A stretch of DNA of 64,000 nucleotides. Origin: an uncultured Clostridia bacterium. Lineage in GTDB: Bacteria > Bacillota > Clostridia > Christensenellales > CAG-314. Location of the stretch: the NCBI GenBank assembly GCA_947629985.1, contig CANRFV010000003.1:1-64000 (forward strand), in the 5' to 3' direction. Of the stretch, positions 8,902-17,789 are shown in pieces. The position numbers and the translations under genes were made by a program. The notes under the pieces are model-generated. The model made no database searches and was not told the DNA's origin. It saw only the letters and a program-made list of their open reading frames with translations. Each line of letters starts with the position of its first letter. Position 1 is the stretch's first letter.

Positions 8902-9927
8902 TCAACCCAACCACTTGTCGTTGGCTGTTATAAGCGCGTTGTGCGGATAACGCCGTTTTGCCGCGGCGTGATGTTTGCGCGCGGAAGACATGTCGCTCAT
9001 ATGCCAATAACAAACGGACAGTTGCACGTGCGGCAACAAAAACGAGTAGTAATCGGACACCATTGCCGCCTGCGACGCGGCATAAAGCGCCAATAAATAC
9101 CACTGAGCGGCAAGCGAATACATCTTGCGGGAGTAATACGCTTCGCCGAACAGACAGCACGTTTCCGAATCGGGCGGTAAAATCTCCGTTGAGCGGGCAA
9201 GGCACTTTAACGCGCGGGCGTAATTTAACTGCGACAAATAATATCGGGCAAGCAATTTGCACGACTGTACCCTGTCGGACGGGTTAGCCTTTGCGTTTGC
9301 CGCAACCGCATTCAGATACGGCGCCGCCTGCTCCCACATATTGCACTCGGCAAGCGTGCGCGCGTAATAATATTTGTCTCGCAAGGTAAATCTGCGATTG
9401 TTGAGTATTGCGTTGCGGTATATTTGCAAATTGCGCGACAGGTGCGTTTCGGCAGGCTTGTGGACAATTTCGCAATCGAGATACGCGCACTTGCCGAAGG
9501 GCGTTATCGCCTCGTGGATGAACCCCCTGAACCGACACTGTTTGCAGTTGCGCACTATGCGTTCGCGCCAAAACCACACGCCGTCTGCAACGGTGTATTT
9601 GGCGTAGTAAAAATCCGCGTCGGACGACCCGCTCTTCCACTCGGACACAAACAGGCGGGTTTGCTCGGGAATAACGTCGTCGGCGTCCAGCCACATTACG
9701 TAATTGCACTTTGCCTTGCTTATTGCATAATTGCGCGCCTTGGCAAAGTTGTCGCACCATTCAAAAAAGTACACGTCGTTACTGAATTTGCGCGCAACTT
9801 GCACGGTGTTGTCCGTAGAACCCGTATCGACAACGACAATTTGATCCGCAAACGTAATCATAGGCAACAATCGGGCGAGATTACGTTGTTCGTTTTTGCA
9901 AATGAGAGTAACCGCTAATGTTTTCAT
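8902..9927 (-). CDS. Family 2 glycosyltransferase with C-terminal TPR-like helices
   Basis: A predicted cytoplasmic glycosyltransferase of 341 residues. The N-terminal GT-A domain (about 1-200) starts 'MKTLAVTLICKNEQRNLARL', has 'IVVVDTGSTDNT', and the metal/nucleotide-sugar motif 'WLDADD' near residue 90. The C-terminal half (about 210-330) consists of paired helices resembling tetratricopeptide repeats, a known combination in this family. The start at 9927 is the first methionine matching the family; no clear Shine-Dalgarno is visible. The substrate cannot be told from sequence. Confidence 0.85.
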   Translation of the reverse strand: MKTLAVTLICKNEQRNLARLLPMITFADQIVVVDTGSTDNTVQVARKFSNDVYFFEWCDNFAKARNYAISKAKCNYVMWLDADDVIPEQTRLFVSEWKSGSSDADFYYAKYTVADGVWFWRERIVRNCKQCRFRGFIHEAITPFGKCAYLDCEIVHKPAETHLSRNLQIYRNAILNNRRFTLRDKYYYARTLAECNMWEQAAPYLNAVAANAKANPSDRVQSCKLLARYYLSQLNYARALKCLARSTEILPPDSETCCLFGEAYYSRKMYSLAAQWYLLALYAASQAAMVSDYYSFLLPHVQLSVCYWHMSDMSSARKHHAAAKRRYPHNALITANDKWLG

Positions 9928-10025
9928 AATGCAAAATATGCAAAACAAGCGATAAACGTAACCCCGCAACGCACGTGAACACAACCGCCGCGCTCTGCAT
10001 ACACTGAACCACCAAAGGAGAATAT

Positions 10026-10526
10026 GTGAAACCACTTGTTTGCGATTTACCCTACCCGTCCGACGAAAATCTGCTGCCCGATATACGCAGCGGCAAAATA
10101 ATAGCCTTTGCTTACGCTTCGCAGAAAAGCGAGTTGACGGCAATTTTGCAATACGTTTACCATCACTTCCACTTTGCGGAAATAAATGCGGACGACGCCC
10201 AAACGCTGATGTCTATTGCGACAGCCGAAATGACGCACCTTGATATATTGGGAAAAACCATGCTTAAACTCGGCGTAAATCCGCGTTACGTACAGTGCCC
10301 CAATACGGACATCTATTTTAATTCGTCTGCCGTGTCCTGCTCCAAAGTGCCCGCAAAAATGCTGATGGACGACATTCAGGGCGAACTTAACGCCATTGCC
10401 GACTACCAAAAGATGCTGTTTGTGCTTAAAAACGAACAAGTTGCGGCAATTATTCAGCGCATTGTGTTGGACGAACAACTGCACCTGCAAACCTTGAAAG
10501 AAATGCTGGAAAAATACGCAAAATAA
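10026..10526 (+). CDS. Ferritin-like di-metal protein
   Basis: A 166-residue four-helix-bundle protein. Likely metal ligands are E36, the pair E68xxH71 ('AEMTH'), E120 ('QGELNAI') and E150xxH153 ('DEQLH'), the ferritin/rubrerythrin/manganese-catalase pattern. It may handle iron or reactive oxygen; I cannot assign it to one subfamily. The start is GTG at 10026 because AAAGGAG lies 5 nt upstream and the nearby ATG at 10024 is followed directly by a stop. It is transcribed away from the glycosyltransferase gene. Confidence 0.8.
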   Translation: MKPLVCDLPYPSDENLLPDIRSGKIIAFAYASQKSELTAILQYVYHHFHFAEINADDAQTLMSIATAEMTHLDILGKTMLKLGVNPRYVQCPNTDIYFNSSAVSCSKVPAKMLMDDIQGELNAIADYQKMLFVLKNEQVAAIIQRIVLDEQLHLQTLKEMLEKYAK

Positions 10527-10577
10527 CCGCATAACAGCCGTAACGCCGGCCGCGCGGATACGGTTCCCTACTTAACA

Positions 10578-10614
10578 ATACAAACCCGACATTTTCTGTC
10601 AGGTTCGTATTTTT
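10578..10614. terminator. Bidirectional terminator between the ferritin-like and KilA-N genes
   Basis: An imperfect 14-bp stem (ATACAAACCCGACA / TGTCAGGTTCGTAT) with T-runs on the plus side. It lies between two convergent genes; with G-U pairs the minus-strand form is fully paired. Confidence 0.65.
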
Positions 10615-10739
10615 CTGCTTTGGCGGCACGAGTGCAAGTCTCGTTGAACTCGTACTCGAATTTTATGAAGCACCCGAACATTTAGGTGCTGCGTAAAATT
10701 AACTTATCGGAGCATTCACAAATAAGTTATGCTTTTGTT

Positions 10740-11564
10740 TTAATCGGCTTTATCTCCCAAAAGGCGAGAGGTGTCTATTTGTTCCAATACACGCAGCTGA
10801 GAGCGCGCCATGTTGTTGAGTTGTCTCAATCTGTCTGCTTGCGGCACACCTTGCTCAATCAAAATGGCGTTATAACTTTCCATATTGGCGATCACCAAAA
10901 GTTGTTCCACCGTGGCGTAGTCGCGGATATTGCCTTTTAATGACGGATTCTCTTTACGCCACTCGGCGGCAGTCTTGCCAAACAGAGCGACATTGAGAAG
11001 GTCGGCTTCATCGGCGTAAACGTATTTGAGCTGTTCTTCCGTAAGCGTGGGAACGATGTTTTCCTTGATTGCATCGGTGTGTATGCGGTAGTTGACCTTT
11101 GCGAGTTCGCGCTTTGCCGACCATTCGAGCGCCTGCTGCTCTTGAACTTTCAGGCGTTGGAATTCTTTGATGAGGTACAGTTCAAATTCGACCGAGATCC
11201 AACTTGCGAACTTAAAGGCTATATCCCTGTGCGCGTAGGTGCCGCCATAGCGCCCGGATCTGCTTACTATGCCAATAGCGTTTGTTTTTTCTATCCACTC
11301 TTGCGCAGTCAGAACAAAAGAGTTCTCGCCCGAATTATTTTTAATGTATTCGAATTCTAATACATTAAAATCGGGATTGTTCAGAGTTTCCCAAAGCCCG
11401 AGGTATTGAATAGTAGAGTGATTTTTTAGCCAATTGATAATTACCATGCCCGAGTGCTGCGGATTTTTAGCCTTTGCAATATCGGTTAGGCAAATGTAAT
11501 CTTCGGTATTCAAGTTCTGATACCGAATATTTATTCCTTGAACTATTACTTCTTTACTTGGCAT
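10740..11564 (-). CDS. KilA-N domain protein
   Basis: A 274-residue protein. The N-terminal KilA-N DNA-binding domain (about 10-140) is recognisable from 'YICLTDIAKAK', 'VIINWLKN', 'GLWETLNNPDFN' and 'GRYGGTYAHRDIAFKFASWIS'. The C-terminal part is helical and unassigned. KilA-N proteins occur in phages and in bacterial accessory loci; the function is unknown. The start at 11564 has CAGGAGA upstream and lies 11 bp after the preceding gene, so it is the last gene of the restriction-island operon. Confidence 0.82.
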   Translation of the reverse strand: MPSKEVIVQGINIRYQNLNTEDYICLTDIAKAKNPQHSGMVIINWLKNHSTIQYLGLWETLNNPDFNVLEFEYIKNNSGENSFVLTAQEWIEKTNAIGIVSRSGRYGGTYAHRDIAFKFASWISVEFELYLIKEFQRLKVQEQQALEWSAKRELAKVNYRIHTDAIKENIVPTLTEEQLKYVYADEADLLNVALFGKTAAEWRKENPSLKGNIRDYATVEQLLVIANMESYNAILIEQGVPQADRLRQLNNMARSQLRVLEQIDTSRLLGDKAD

Positions 11565-11575
11565 AGCGTCTCCTG

Positions 11576-12481
11576 TTACTCTTTTCTTTCCTTTGACGGT
11601 TGATAGATGTATGTAGCATAAAGCCACAACAATGCTTCATAATACTGATCCTCGAATGTTTCCACTTCTGCATCGGTGCTATTCTCTCTGATAAAATAAT
11701 TATCAATGTCTTTGAAACGGTTGTAAATGTTTACAGTGATATATAGCACATAATATATCACCCAAAAGCAAACATCTTTTTCTTCCACCGTTCCAGATAA
11801 ATTCTTTAAGTCCCAAATTAAGTCCACAGGTGGAATAGGTGCAGAGTTACTTTTTGATAAGTTGTCATGGTCCCCGAGAATATAATCAAAATATTGCTCT
11901 ATATATCGACGGAAATTGATTTTATCAGTATCCCCAGAGAATAACGGACGCATTTTGTAGATGGGCGGGATAGAGTATTTATCTTGTTCATATTCATCGT
12001 AGACTTTATCCCGAAAACATGTAAACCCTCGATGAAAATATTTTGCCCCATCATATAGAAATGCGTCCTTGCCCGTCGCAAGTTTGTACTTAACAATATC
12101 TTCTTTAAGTTTATTGATGGCGTTGTCCACCCACTCGCTTCCTTCTATCGGCGTTATCGTTAATTCCGCTTGCGAAAGGATTTCCTTCTGCACTTCCGCA
12201 GAACAACGACAAAAATTTGTATATATCGCTCGTGTATGTTTTTCATGACGATGAACGCTTGAAGCAATAACGCACCACGGCAAATAATCTCGTTCTGCCT
12301 CGTTTTCAATCAAGAAAATATTCACCTCGTTCTTTATCTCTTCAATTCGGCGCTCTTCATCCAGGCGTTCTATTTCTTTTTCATGACGGCGTTGAAACCA
12401 ATAAATGACGAACGACACAGCAATCGTCGCAAGCAAAGACAATGCTCCTATGATGATTTGAACGATATCCACAGCAGACAT
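11576..12481 (-). CDS. Membrane-anchored protein of unknown function in the restriction island
   Basis: A 301-residue protein that I do not recognise. It has one N-terminal transmembrane helix (about 5-28), then a charged coiled-coil-like segment (about 30-55, 'RRHEKEIERLDEERRIEEI') and a soluble domain rich in aromatic and acidic residues. This layout resembles membrane-tethered accessory proteins seen in other defence loci, but no catalytic motif is clear. It begins 9 bp after the large restriction gene and its A/T-rich codon use matches that gene. Confidence 0.7.
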   Translation of the reverse strand: MSAVDIVQIIIGALSLLATIAVSFVIYWFQRRHEKEIERLDEERRIEEIKNEVNIFLIENEAERDYLPWCVIASSVHRHEKHTRAIYTNFCRCSAEVQKEILSQAELTITPIEGSEWVDNAINKLKEDIVKYKLATGKDAFLYDGAKYFHRGFTCFRDKVYDEYEQDKYSIPPIYKMRPLFSGDTDKINFRRYIEQYFDYILGDHDNLSKSNSAPIPPVDLIWDLKNLSGTVEEKDVCFWVIYYVLYITVNIYNRFKDIDNYFIRENSTDAEVETFEDQYYEALLWLYATYIYQPSKERKE

Positions 12482-12490
12482 AATTTTCCT

Positions 12491-15400
12491 TTACTCCATA
12501 GGTTTTATCATAGATTCGATGAAAGAGATTTCATCGGGGGACAAGCCGTATTTTGCATAGAGTTGCTTGTCGATTTCGGGGATTGATTTGCTCCAATCAA
12601 TATCTGACTGCTCCGTAAAATCTTGCAGAGGAACAAACGAATAAATTTGTTTCGTTGCGTGTTGCGTATTCTTTTTTAGTAAGACCAAAAATCTGAAAAA
12701 TTTTGTCTTCATGTAGGCAATAATATTGTTGGCTTCATTTTTGTTTTTAACGCATTTGACAACCAAATATGTTTCCGAGCAACACGAATTCGCCTCAGCC
12801 ACAAAGGGTTTTCCTATTACAAAGTAAGGAAATTTACCTCTTTCGCCATAGGCGTAAGAAATACAAACTTTTATTTGATTTACCCATGCAACATTAGTCT
12901 TTATACAATTTCTGTTTATATATCCGTTTTCAGGATAAGCATAAATAAATATATCTTCGCTCGTTTCTTTTTCAGGCTTTAAGGATACATTTGTCGAAAT
13001 TCCAAAAGGTTTACGCGCGCTAATCGTCTCATTAAATTGGGCTTCCTTTAATGACGCCACTTTTTTTAGTATAGAAACACCCTCATTTAATCTGATGAAC
13101 GACTCGCAATTATCTTCCAATAAAAATCTTTCTTGTACCGACTCCTTGCCCTCTCGAATAGTTCTAACACTGCAAGGCCCGCAATATTGTCTATCCCATA
13201 AGAAATAGCATATACCACCAGAAATATCAACGCCAGGGAAACACTCGTTAGAGTCGAAGAAATCCGTCAAATACTTTATAGAATGATCCGATAACATTTG
13301 TTTTCTGAACTCATCCAATCCCTTCCCGCCAGAATACCAATTTGCCTTCATAATCATAGAAATATATAAAGGATTTAACTTCAAAGATGCTTCCACAAAG
13401 CGATTATATATAGGCGTTGCACTCGATTGTGCGCCACCATCCATAAGATCATACGGCGGGTTGCCGACTACTGCATCAAATGTCATTTTTGCATTCTCCT
13501 TTCCCCAAAAACTTCCACGGGTTACTTTTTCTATCAACTGATCCGGTTTTTCTTTTATCTGCATGATCAGGTCATCAAATGCGTGAGCATTTACTTTGCC
13601 ACTTTGATAGCCAAGCAATGTGCGTTTGGTGATTGCCCGCGCCATAGGCGTTTTGCAAATGACGAAGATATTTTCTTCGACGGTCTGTTTCCAAAGTTCC
13701 CATTGTTTTTCAAACGTCAATTCGCTGTCTGGGAAAAGAGCGCACCGTTTTTTGAAAATGCTATATGTAACGTACAGGGGATATAAGCCCGATTTGGAGT
13801 TGATTTCCAAAATATGTGCGTTTACATTGCCGAGAGTTTCTTGGGTTACTTTGCCTTTATCCACAAATCGCGGCTCGCCGTCCAAAATTTCTTCGTGATT
13901 TTCGTCGTAAAAATCATAGCCGCCCAAACAGTCGCTAAGGTGCATATTGACGACGCGCCACGGAGTAAGCACGGTTTCTTTATCGGGATTTTTGAACGTA
14001 TTGAAAATACCCGCTATTTTCTTTACTCTTTCGGTGGGAGAGAGTTTGTCCGCAGCCAAAGCCTGTTGACGAATACTGCGCCCCGCGGCGACAAAAACAT
14101 CTTGCTCGTAATACTTTGAAAACTTGCGGAAGGTATCCTTGTTGACGCCCTTGGGCATAAATTCTTGCCAAGACACATCGTCTATAAGATCGGTAAAGTT
14201 TTCGGTGGTAATTTCTTGGTTGAAAGGCACATTTGCACCGTAAACCATGAGTGGAATACGAATAGATATGCCGCGCAAAATTGAACGCGCCGTTGCGGCT
14301 TGGTCGTATTGTTTCTTCTTTTGTTCAAGTAAGGCAATTTGCTCGGGAGTGCGGTCTCTCTTTGGGGTCTTTTCAATACGCTCTATTTCTTCATATTCTT
14401 CGTTGGTAAGCCCCTGACGGTTAATATCAATATCGCCCTGACGTTTTGTTTGTTTGCTTGCACCGATAATTTTCTTCAATTCTTCGAAATCTTGCAGTTC
14501 GATTCCGTCAAGTTTTAAGAGATTGTCGTTGTAAATATGCGTATCGTCAAAGCCGTTGCGAACAACCCTATCCGTATAGGCACGCTTTAATTGTTGCAAA
14601 AGTGAATCCACGTTGAACGGGCTCATCTTGGAGCCTTCAATGCCAATAACGGGGCAGAAATTCAAAAATTCGCCCATTTTTACGCGGTCGTTACTTACAT
14701 TGCCGGACTTTGCCGAAAGTTTACCCGCTTCGGCAACCATTTTTAACGTTCTGTCGGGTGCAAAATCAAATACACAGCACCTATCTTTGACTTTGCCGTT
14801 GATATTTGCAGGTGTCTGTACACGGAAAATCGTCTGCAAATATGCCGACGCAGAAGTGGAAAACGTACCTGCAAGCATGAATACTGCCGTCCATTCGGGT
14901 ACGGTTACGCCCGTAGTCAGTCTGCCGCAGGAAATTGTTATAGAGTAGGTTTCATCGGGGTTGTCGCCGAACGCGTTTTGCACGGCAGCAAGAGCATCAT
15001 TATAGTTTTTTGCATCATCAACGCCAAGTTCTTTGTCGCCATCACCTGCAATATTGACAATACGAAATACACCCGAACCAAATACGGGGTGCTTGTGCAG
15101 TAACGCGCTCAAAGCCTTCGCTTCTTTTACGCCCGGCACCATCCAAAGCGAATGCCGGAAATAGTTTCGATACTCGTCCTTTGAGTACGGATAATTACTT
15201 TCATCATCCGATTTGCACATAAGATTGAGAAATGCGTTTACATCGGCTTCATGTACGAAATCACCGACAGCCGCACCTTCGGGAATCGGTTTGAAATCTT
15301 TTTCGGTCGAGCCCGTCCACGTTCTGAAAAACTCGCGGAAGTTGAACGCTTGATCTTCGTAATCGAAATAACCGCTGATAAGTTTGTTCAAATCGTAAGT

Positions 15401-16501
15401 GTAAATCTGCATTTCAGGCAAGCCCGCATAAGGATTGTTGTCGCCCAAATGCAATTTGTCCCATTCATGCTTGGCACGCTGCTCCATAACATAGTCCCAA
15501 GTATAAATTTCGCTCTCTTTGAATTGGTCGAGCAAATTAAATGGCGTACCCGAAAGCCGCAATATCTTTGGTTTTTTGGTTTGATTGCAAAGTTCTTCGA
15601 TAACAGCCTGTCCGAGTTTTGTAAGAGTTCCTTCGTGCGCTTCGTCCACGACGACAAAATCCCAATCGAGCAGGAATATGTAATCGTTTTTATCGAATTT
15701 GCCGCCAACGGCTTGCGAACCGCGAAGGTCCTGCATAGAAGCAAAATAAACGAACTTTTTGTCCGTATCAACAAGGTTTTCTATACGTTCGCCGTTTGTT
15801 TTTGAACCGAAAACATAATCGGTATCGTAGAATATCTTCTGAAAATCTTCGTACCACCCATTGTTGACAACAGGACGGTGCGTAAGAATTATTGTCTTTC
15901 GAAATTCCATTAACTTTGCCACTTGCAATGCGCAAAGTGTCTTTCCAAAGCGCATTTTTGCATTCCAAAGCATACGGTCGCCTTTTTTGAACTGTGCGAC
16001 GGTATCGTGAATAGCCTTTTCCTGCTCCGGACGGAAGATAATGGGGTCAATTCCTTCGGAAATTTCGCTCGACGTTAAAGACGCCCGTCCCGCTTTGACG
16101 GCTTGTATCGCACGTTTTGCGGTTTCAAGGTCTACTTCAAACCACTCGTTGGCTTTGTTCTTCGGGTCGAAATAACGATGCTTTATGCCCGAACGCTCCA
16201 AAACCTTGTGAACATCATGGTCAGAAAATGCTTTGACTGCTGTTTTCCCGTCATTATATACTGCACGCAAAGCAAGTTCTGTATGCAAAAGTTCATAAAC
16301 GGTGCCCATCGTTTGCGAATATTGATTGATACGTTTCTTTGCAGCAAGATTAAGTTCACGACAATTCGGGACTAACTCTGTGGAAGTGCACTCCGAAGCA
16401 CAAGTTGCTTCTCCGATTTTCAATACGCCTTTATGTGCATCATCGTTGACACGGAAAATATAAATCAATTTGTATGAAAATGTCGGCTTAAAGTTTTCCA
16501 T
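12491..16501 (-). CDS. Single-chain restriction-modification enzyme: GIY-YIG-like domain, SF2 helicase, adenine methyltransferase
   Basis: A 1336-residue fusion. The N-terminus (about 9-75, 'KLIYIFRVNDDAHKGVLKIGEA') resembles a GIY-YIG/T5orf172 nuclease. An SF2 helicase follows: variant Walker A 'AKMRFGKT' (181-188), DEAH (286-289), 'LSGTPF' (316-321) and a motif VI-like 'QTIFRVQTP' (556-564). The C-terminal half is an Eco57I-like N6-adenine methyltransferase: 'TPWRVV' (846-851), 'ILEINSKSGLYPL' where the SAM-binding motif I is expected (897-909; not the usual DPxCGSG), and catalytic NPPY (1014-1017). The last 280 residues are probably for target recognition. The domain set resembles single-polypeptide type I/II enzymes. 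It overlaps the upstream gene by 14 nt. Confidence 0.88.
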   Translation of the reverse strand: MENFKPTFSYKLIYIFRVNDDAHKGVLKIGEATCASECTSTELVPNCRELNLAAKKRINQYSQTMGTVYELLHTELALRAVYNDGKTAVKAFSDHDVHKVLERSGIKHRYFDPKNKANEWFEVDLETAKRAIQAVKAGRASLTSSEISEGIDPIIFRPEQEKAIHDTVAQFKKGDRMLWNAKMRFGKTLCALQVAKLMEFRKTIILTHRPVVNNGWYEDFQKIFYDTDYVFGSKTNGERIENLVDTDKKFVYFASMQDLRGSQAVGGKFDKNDYIFLLDWDFVVVDEAHEGTLTKLGQAVIEELCNQTKKPKILRLSGTPFNLLDQFKESEIYTWDYVMEQRAKHEWDKLHLGDNNPYAGLPEMQIYTYDLNKLISGYFDYEDQAFNFREFFRTWTGSTEKDFKPIPEGAAVGDFVHEADVNAFLNLMCKSDDESNYPYSKDEYRNYFRHSLWMVPGVKEAKALSALLHKHPVFGSGVFRIVNIAGDGDKELGVDDAKNYNDALAAVQNAFGDNPDETYSITISCGRLTTGVTVPEWTAVFMLAGTFSTSASAYLQTIFRVQTPANINGKVKDRCCVFDFAPDRTLKMVAEAGKLSAKSGNVSNDRVKMGEFLNFCPVIGIEGSKMSPFNVDSLLQQLKRAYTDRVVRNGFDDTHIYNDNLLKLDGIELQDFEELKKIIGASKQTKRQGDIDINRQGLTNEEYEEIERIEKTPKRDRTPEQIALLEQKKKQYDQAATARSILRGISIRIPLMVYGANVPFNQEITTENFTDLIDDVSWQEFMPKGVNKDTFRKFSKYYEQDVFVAAGRSIRQQALAADKLSPTERVKKIAGIFNTFKNPDKETVLTPWRVVNMHLSDCLGGYDFYDENHEEILDGEPRFVDKGKVTQETLGNVNAHILEINSKSGLYPLYVTYSIFKKRCALFPDSELTFEKQWELWKQTVEENIFVICKTPMARAITKRTLLGYQSGKVNAHAFDDLIMQIKEKPDQLIEKVTRGSFWGKENAKMTFDAVVGNPPYDLMDGGAQSSATPIYNRFVEASLKLNPLYISMIMKANWYSGGKGLDEFRKQMLSDHSIKYLTDFFDSNECFPGVDISGGICYFLWDRQYCGPCSVRTIREGKESVQERFLLEDNCESFIRLNEGVSILKKVASLKEAQFNETISARKPFGISTNVSLKPEKETSEDIFIYAYPENGYINRNCIKTNVAWVNQIKVCISYAYGERGKFPYFVIGKPFVAEANSCCSETYLVVKCVKNKNEANNIIAYMKTKFFRFLVLLKKNTQHATKQIYSFVPLQDFTEQSDIDWSKSIPEIDKQLYAKYGLSPDEISFIESMIKPME

Positions 16502-17492
16502 TACACATTCTCCCTGTTAACGATATAAATTTAACGGGCTTTTTCTTTTCCCAATCCATAATTTCACAGTAAATACCCGTGTGTTTGGTGTTGTCGCCCT
16601 TTTTGCAACCTTCGCACTCTTCCTGCTGTTCTTCGTCGTCGAAAATCGACATTTGCAATTTGGGCAACGGCTTGCAACTGTTGGGGATAACAAATTTCAG
16701 TCCGTCCATCTGCCATATATTCCACGAAAGAACTTTTGCCACTTCTTTCAAGTAATCATTTATTGGCGGCACATCGAATTTGTCTATGTAAGCGTCTATA
16801 AATGTAAACAGCAAATTCTCGCGTGCAATAAGCACGTTGTCGCCCTGCCAATCAAAGCCGTAAACGGATTTAATTGCAGCAATGGCCCAATTGTACCATT
16901 CGGGTTCGCTATTTATATTTTCGCTTACAACGCGGAGTTTTCGATCTAACAGACCGATACGGTCTTTGATGTCGATGTATTCTCCCGTAACGGTATCATA
17001 GCGACTTGTAAGATACGGCGCTTCGCCGCAAGTGATTTCAAGACGGTTTGCTTTTACGTAATCTTGCCATGTTTTACCGTCGGCATCGGGAAAAATTATT
17101 TTTTCGGTGGTTGCGATCCAACCTTTTTCCGTTTCGGTATTAAACACGTTTTCGCGCCCGAACCACGCATTGTCCACTAAGTTGTTTTGTTTATTACATA
17201 CCCAAGACGGAGTAAATACTTCTGCTTTATTTTTTATACGGCGTTGCTGCTCGCGCTTGGATTTTTCCGTTCGGGGTTTGATTATACAGCCGCGTTTGCC
17301 TGTGATGAGTGCAGGGGTAATCGGATCCTGACTGCCGAAACCGACGCCGTGAGAGAGATAAGTGTCGGTAGCCCAAATGATATTTTTGCCCGAACTGCGG
17401 TCTTTCAAGAGAATAATCAAAAGGCTCTCATCAAGGTGTTTGATGAAATTTTCCTTAATATCCACGCCGTAAAGTTCTTTAATTTTGTCCAT
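16488..17492 (-). CDS. Methyltransferase-like partner protein of the restriction enzyme
   Basis: A 334-residue protein resembling database 'restriction endonuclease subunit M' entries. It has 'AEVFTPSWV' (90-98), like the start of N6-adenine methyltransferases, 'LEITCGEAPYLTSRYD' (151-166), 'GDNVLIARENLLFTF' (217-231) and a C-terminal CxxC motif, but no NPPY. It may supply specificity or SAM binding for the downstream enzyme, whose motif I is unusual; that is an inference. The start at 17492 lies about 30 bp after a strong -10. It is the first gene of the island operon, and its last 14 nt overlap the next start, implying coupled translation. Confidence 0.7.
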   Translation of the reverse strand: MDKIKELYGVDIKENFIKHLDESLLIILLKDRSSGKNIIWATDTYLSHGVGFGSQDPITPALITGKRGCIIKPRTEKSKREQQRRIKNKAEVFTPSWVCNKQNNLVDNAWFGRENVFNTETEKGWIATTEKIIFPDADGKTWQDYVKANRLEITCGEAPYLTSRYDTVTGEYIDIKDRIGLLDRKLRVVSENINSEPEWYNWAIAAIKSVYGFDWQGDNVLIARENLLFTFIDAYIDKFDVPPINDYLKEVAKVLSWNIWQMDGLKFVIPNSCKPLPKLQMSIFDDEEQQEECEGCKKGDNTKHTGIYCEIMDWEKKKPVKFISLTGRMCNGKL

Positions 17493-17522
17493 TCTCTTGC
17501 TCACCGAAATTATATTTATATT

Positions 17523-17550
17523 ATTATAGCACATTATCGACAACTTTCAA
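17523..17550 (-). promoter_or_regulatory. Promoter of the restriction-island operon
   Basis: On the minus strand, TTGAAA (17550-17545), 16 bp, TATAAT (17528-17523), about 30 bp before the start codon at 17492. The four island genes downstream have gaps of at most 11 bp. Confidence 0.8.
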
Positions 17551-17696
17551 AGGGCAATTACACCATTTCGACAAAATATTTTATTGACCTTTTTCAAAAG
17601 TAGGACATGCACGTTTTGTACAATAAATGCAATGCCGCACGCACGAAAAAAGCAATTTGTTTGAAAATTGGTTTTGAATATAATTTTGCAAGAATA

Positions 17697-17762
17697 AAAA
17701 AGCGGCTTGTTTACCGCCGCTCAATATCAAAAATAAAAAAAACGCTTTGCGGGGCAAAGCGT
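17697..17762 (-). terminator. Two tandem terminators after ispDF
   Basis: On the minus strand, ACGCTTTGC-CCC-GCAAAGCGT (17762-17742) is followed by T8. Then comes AGCGGC-GGTAAACAA-GCCGCT (17721-17701) with T6. Together they isolate the ispDF operon from the restriction island. Confidence 0.88.
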
Positions 17763-17789
17763 GGCAGAAAAATATAAAAAGGGGGTAAA

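Noticed and set aside
10740-17550. Prophage or integrative element
   Set aside because: Despite KilA-N and altered codon use there is no integrase, structural gene or direct repeat that I can recognise at the edges.
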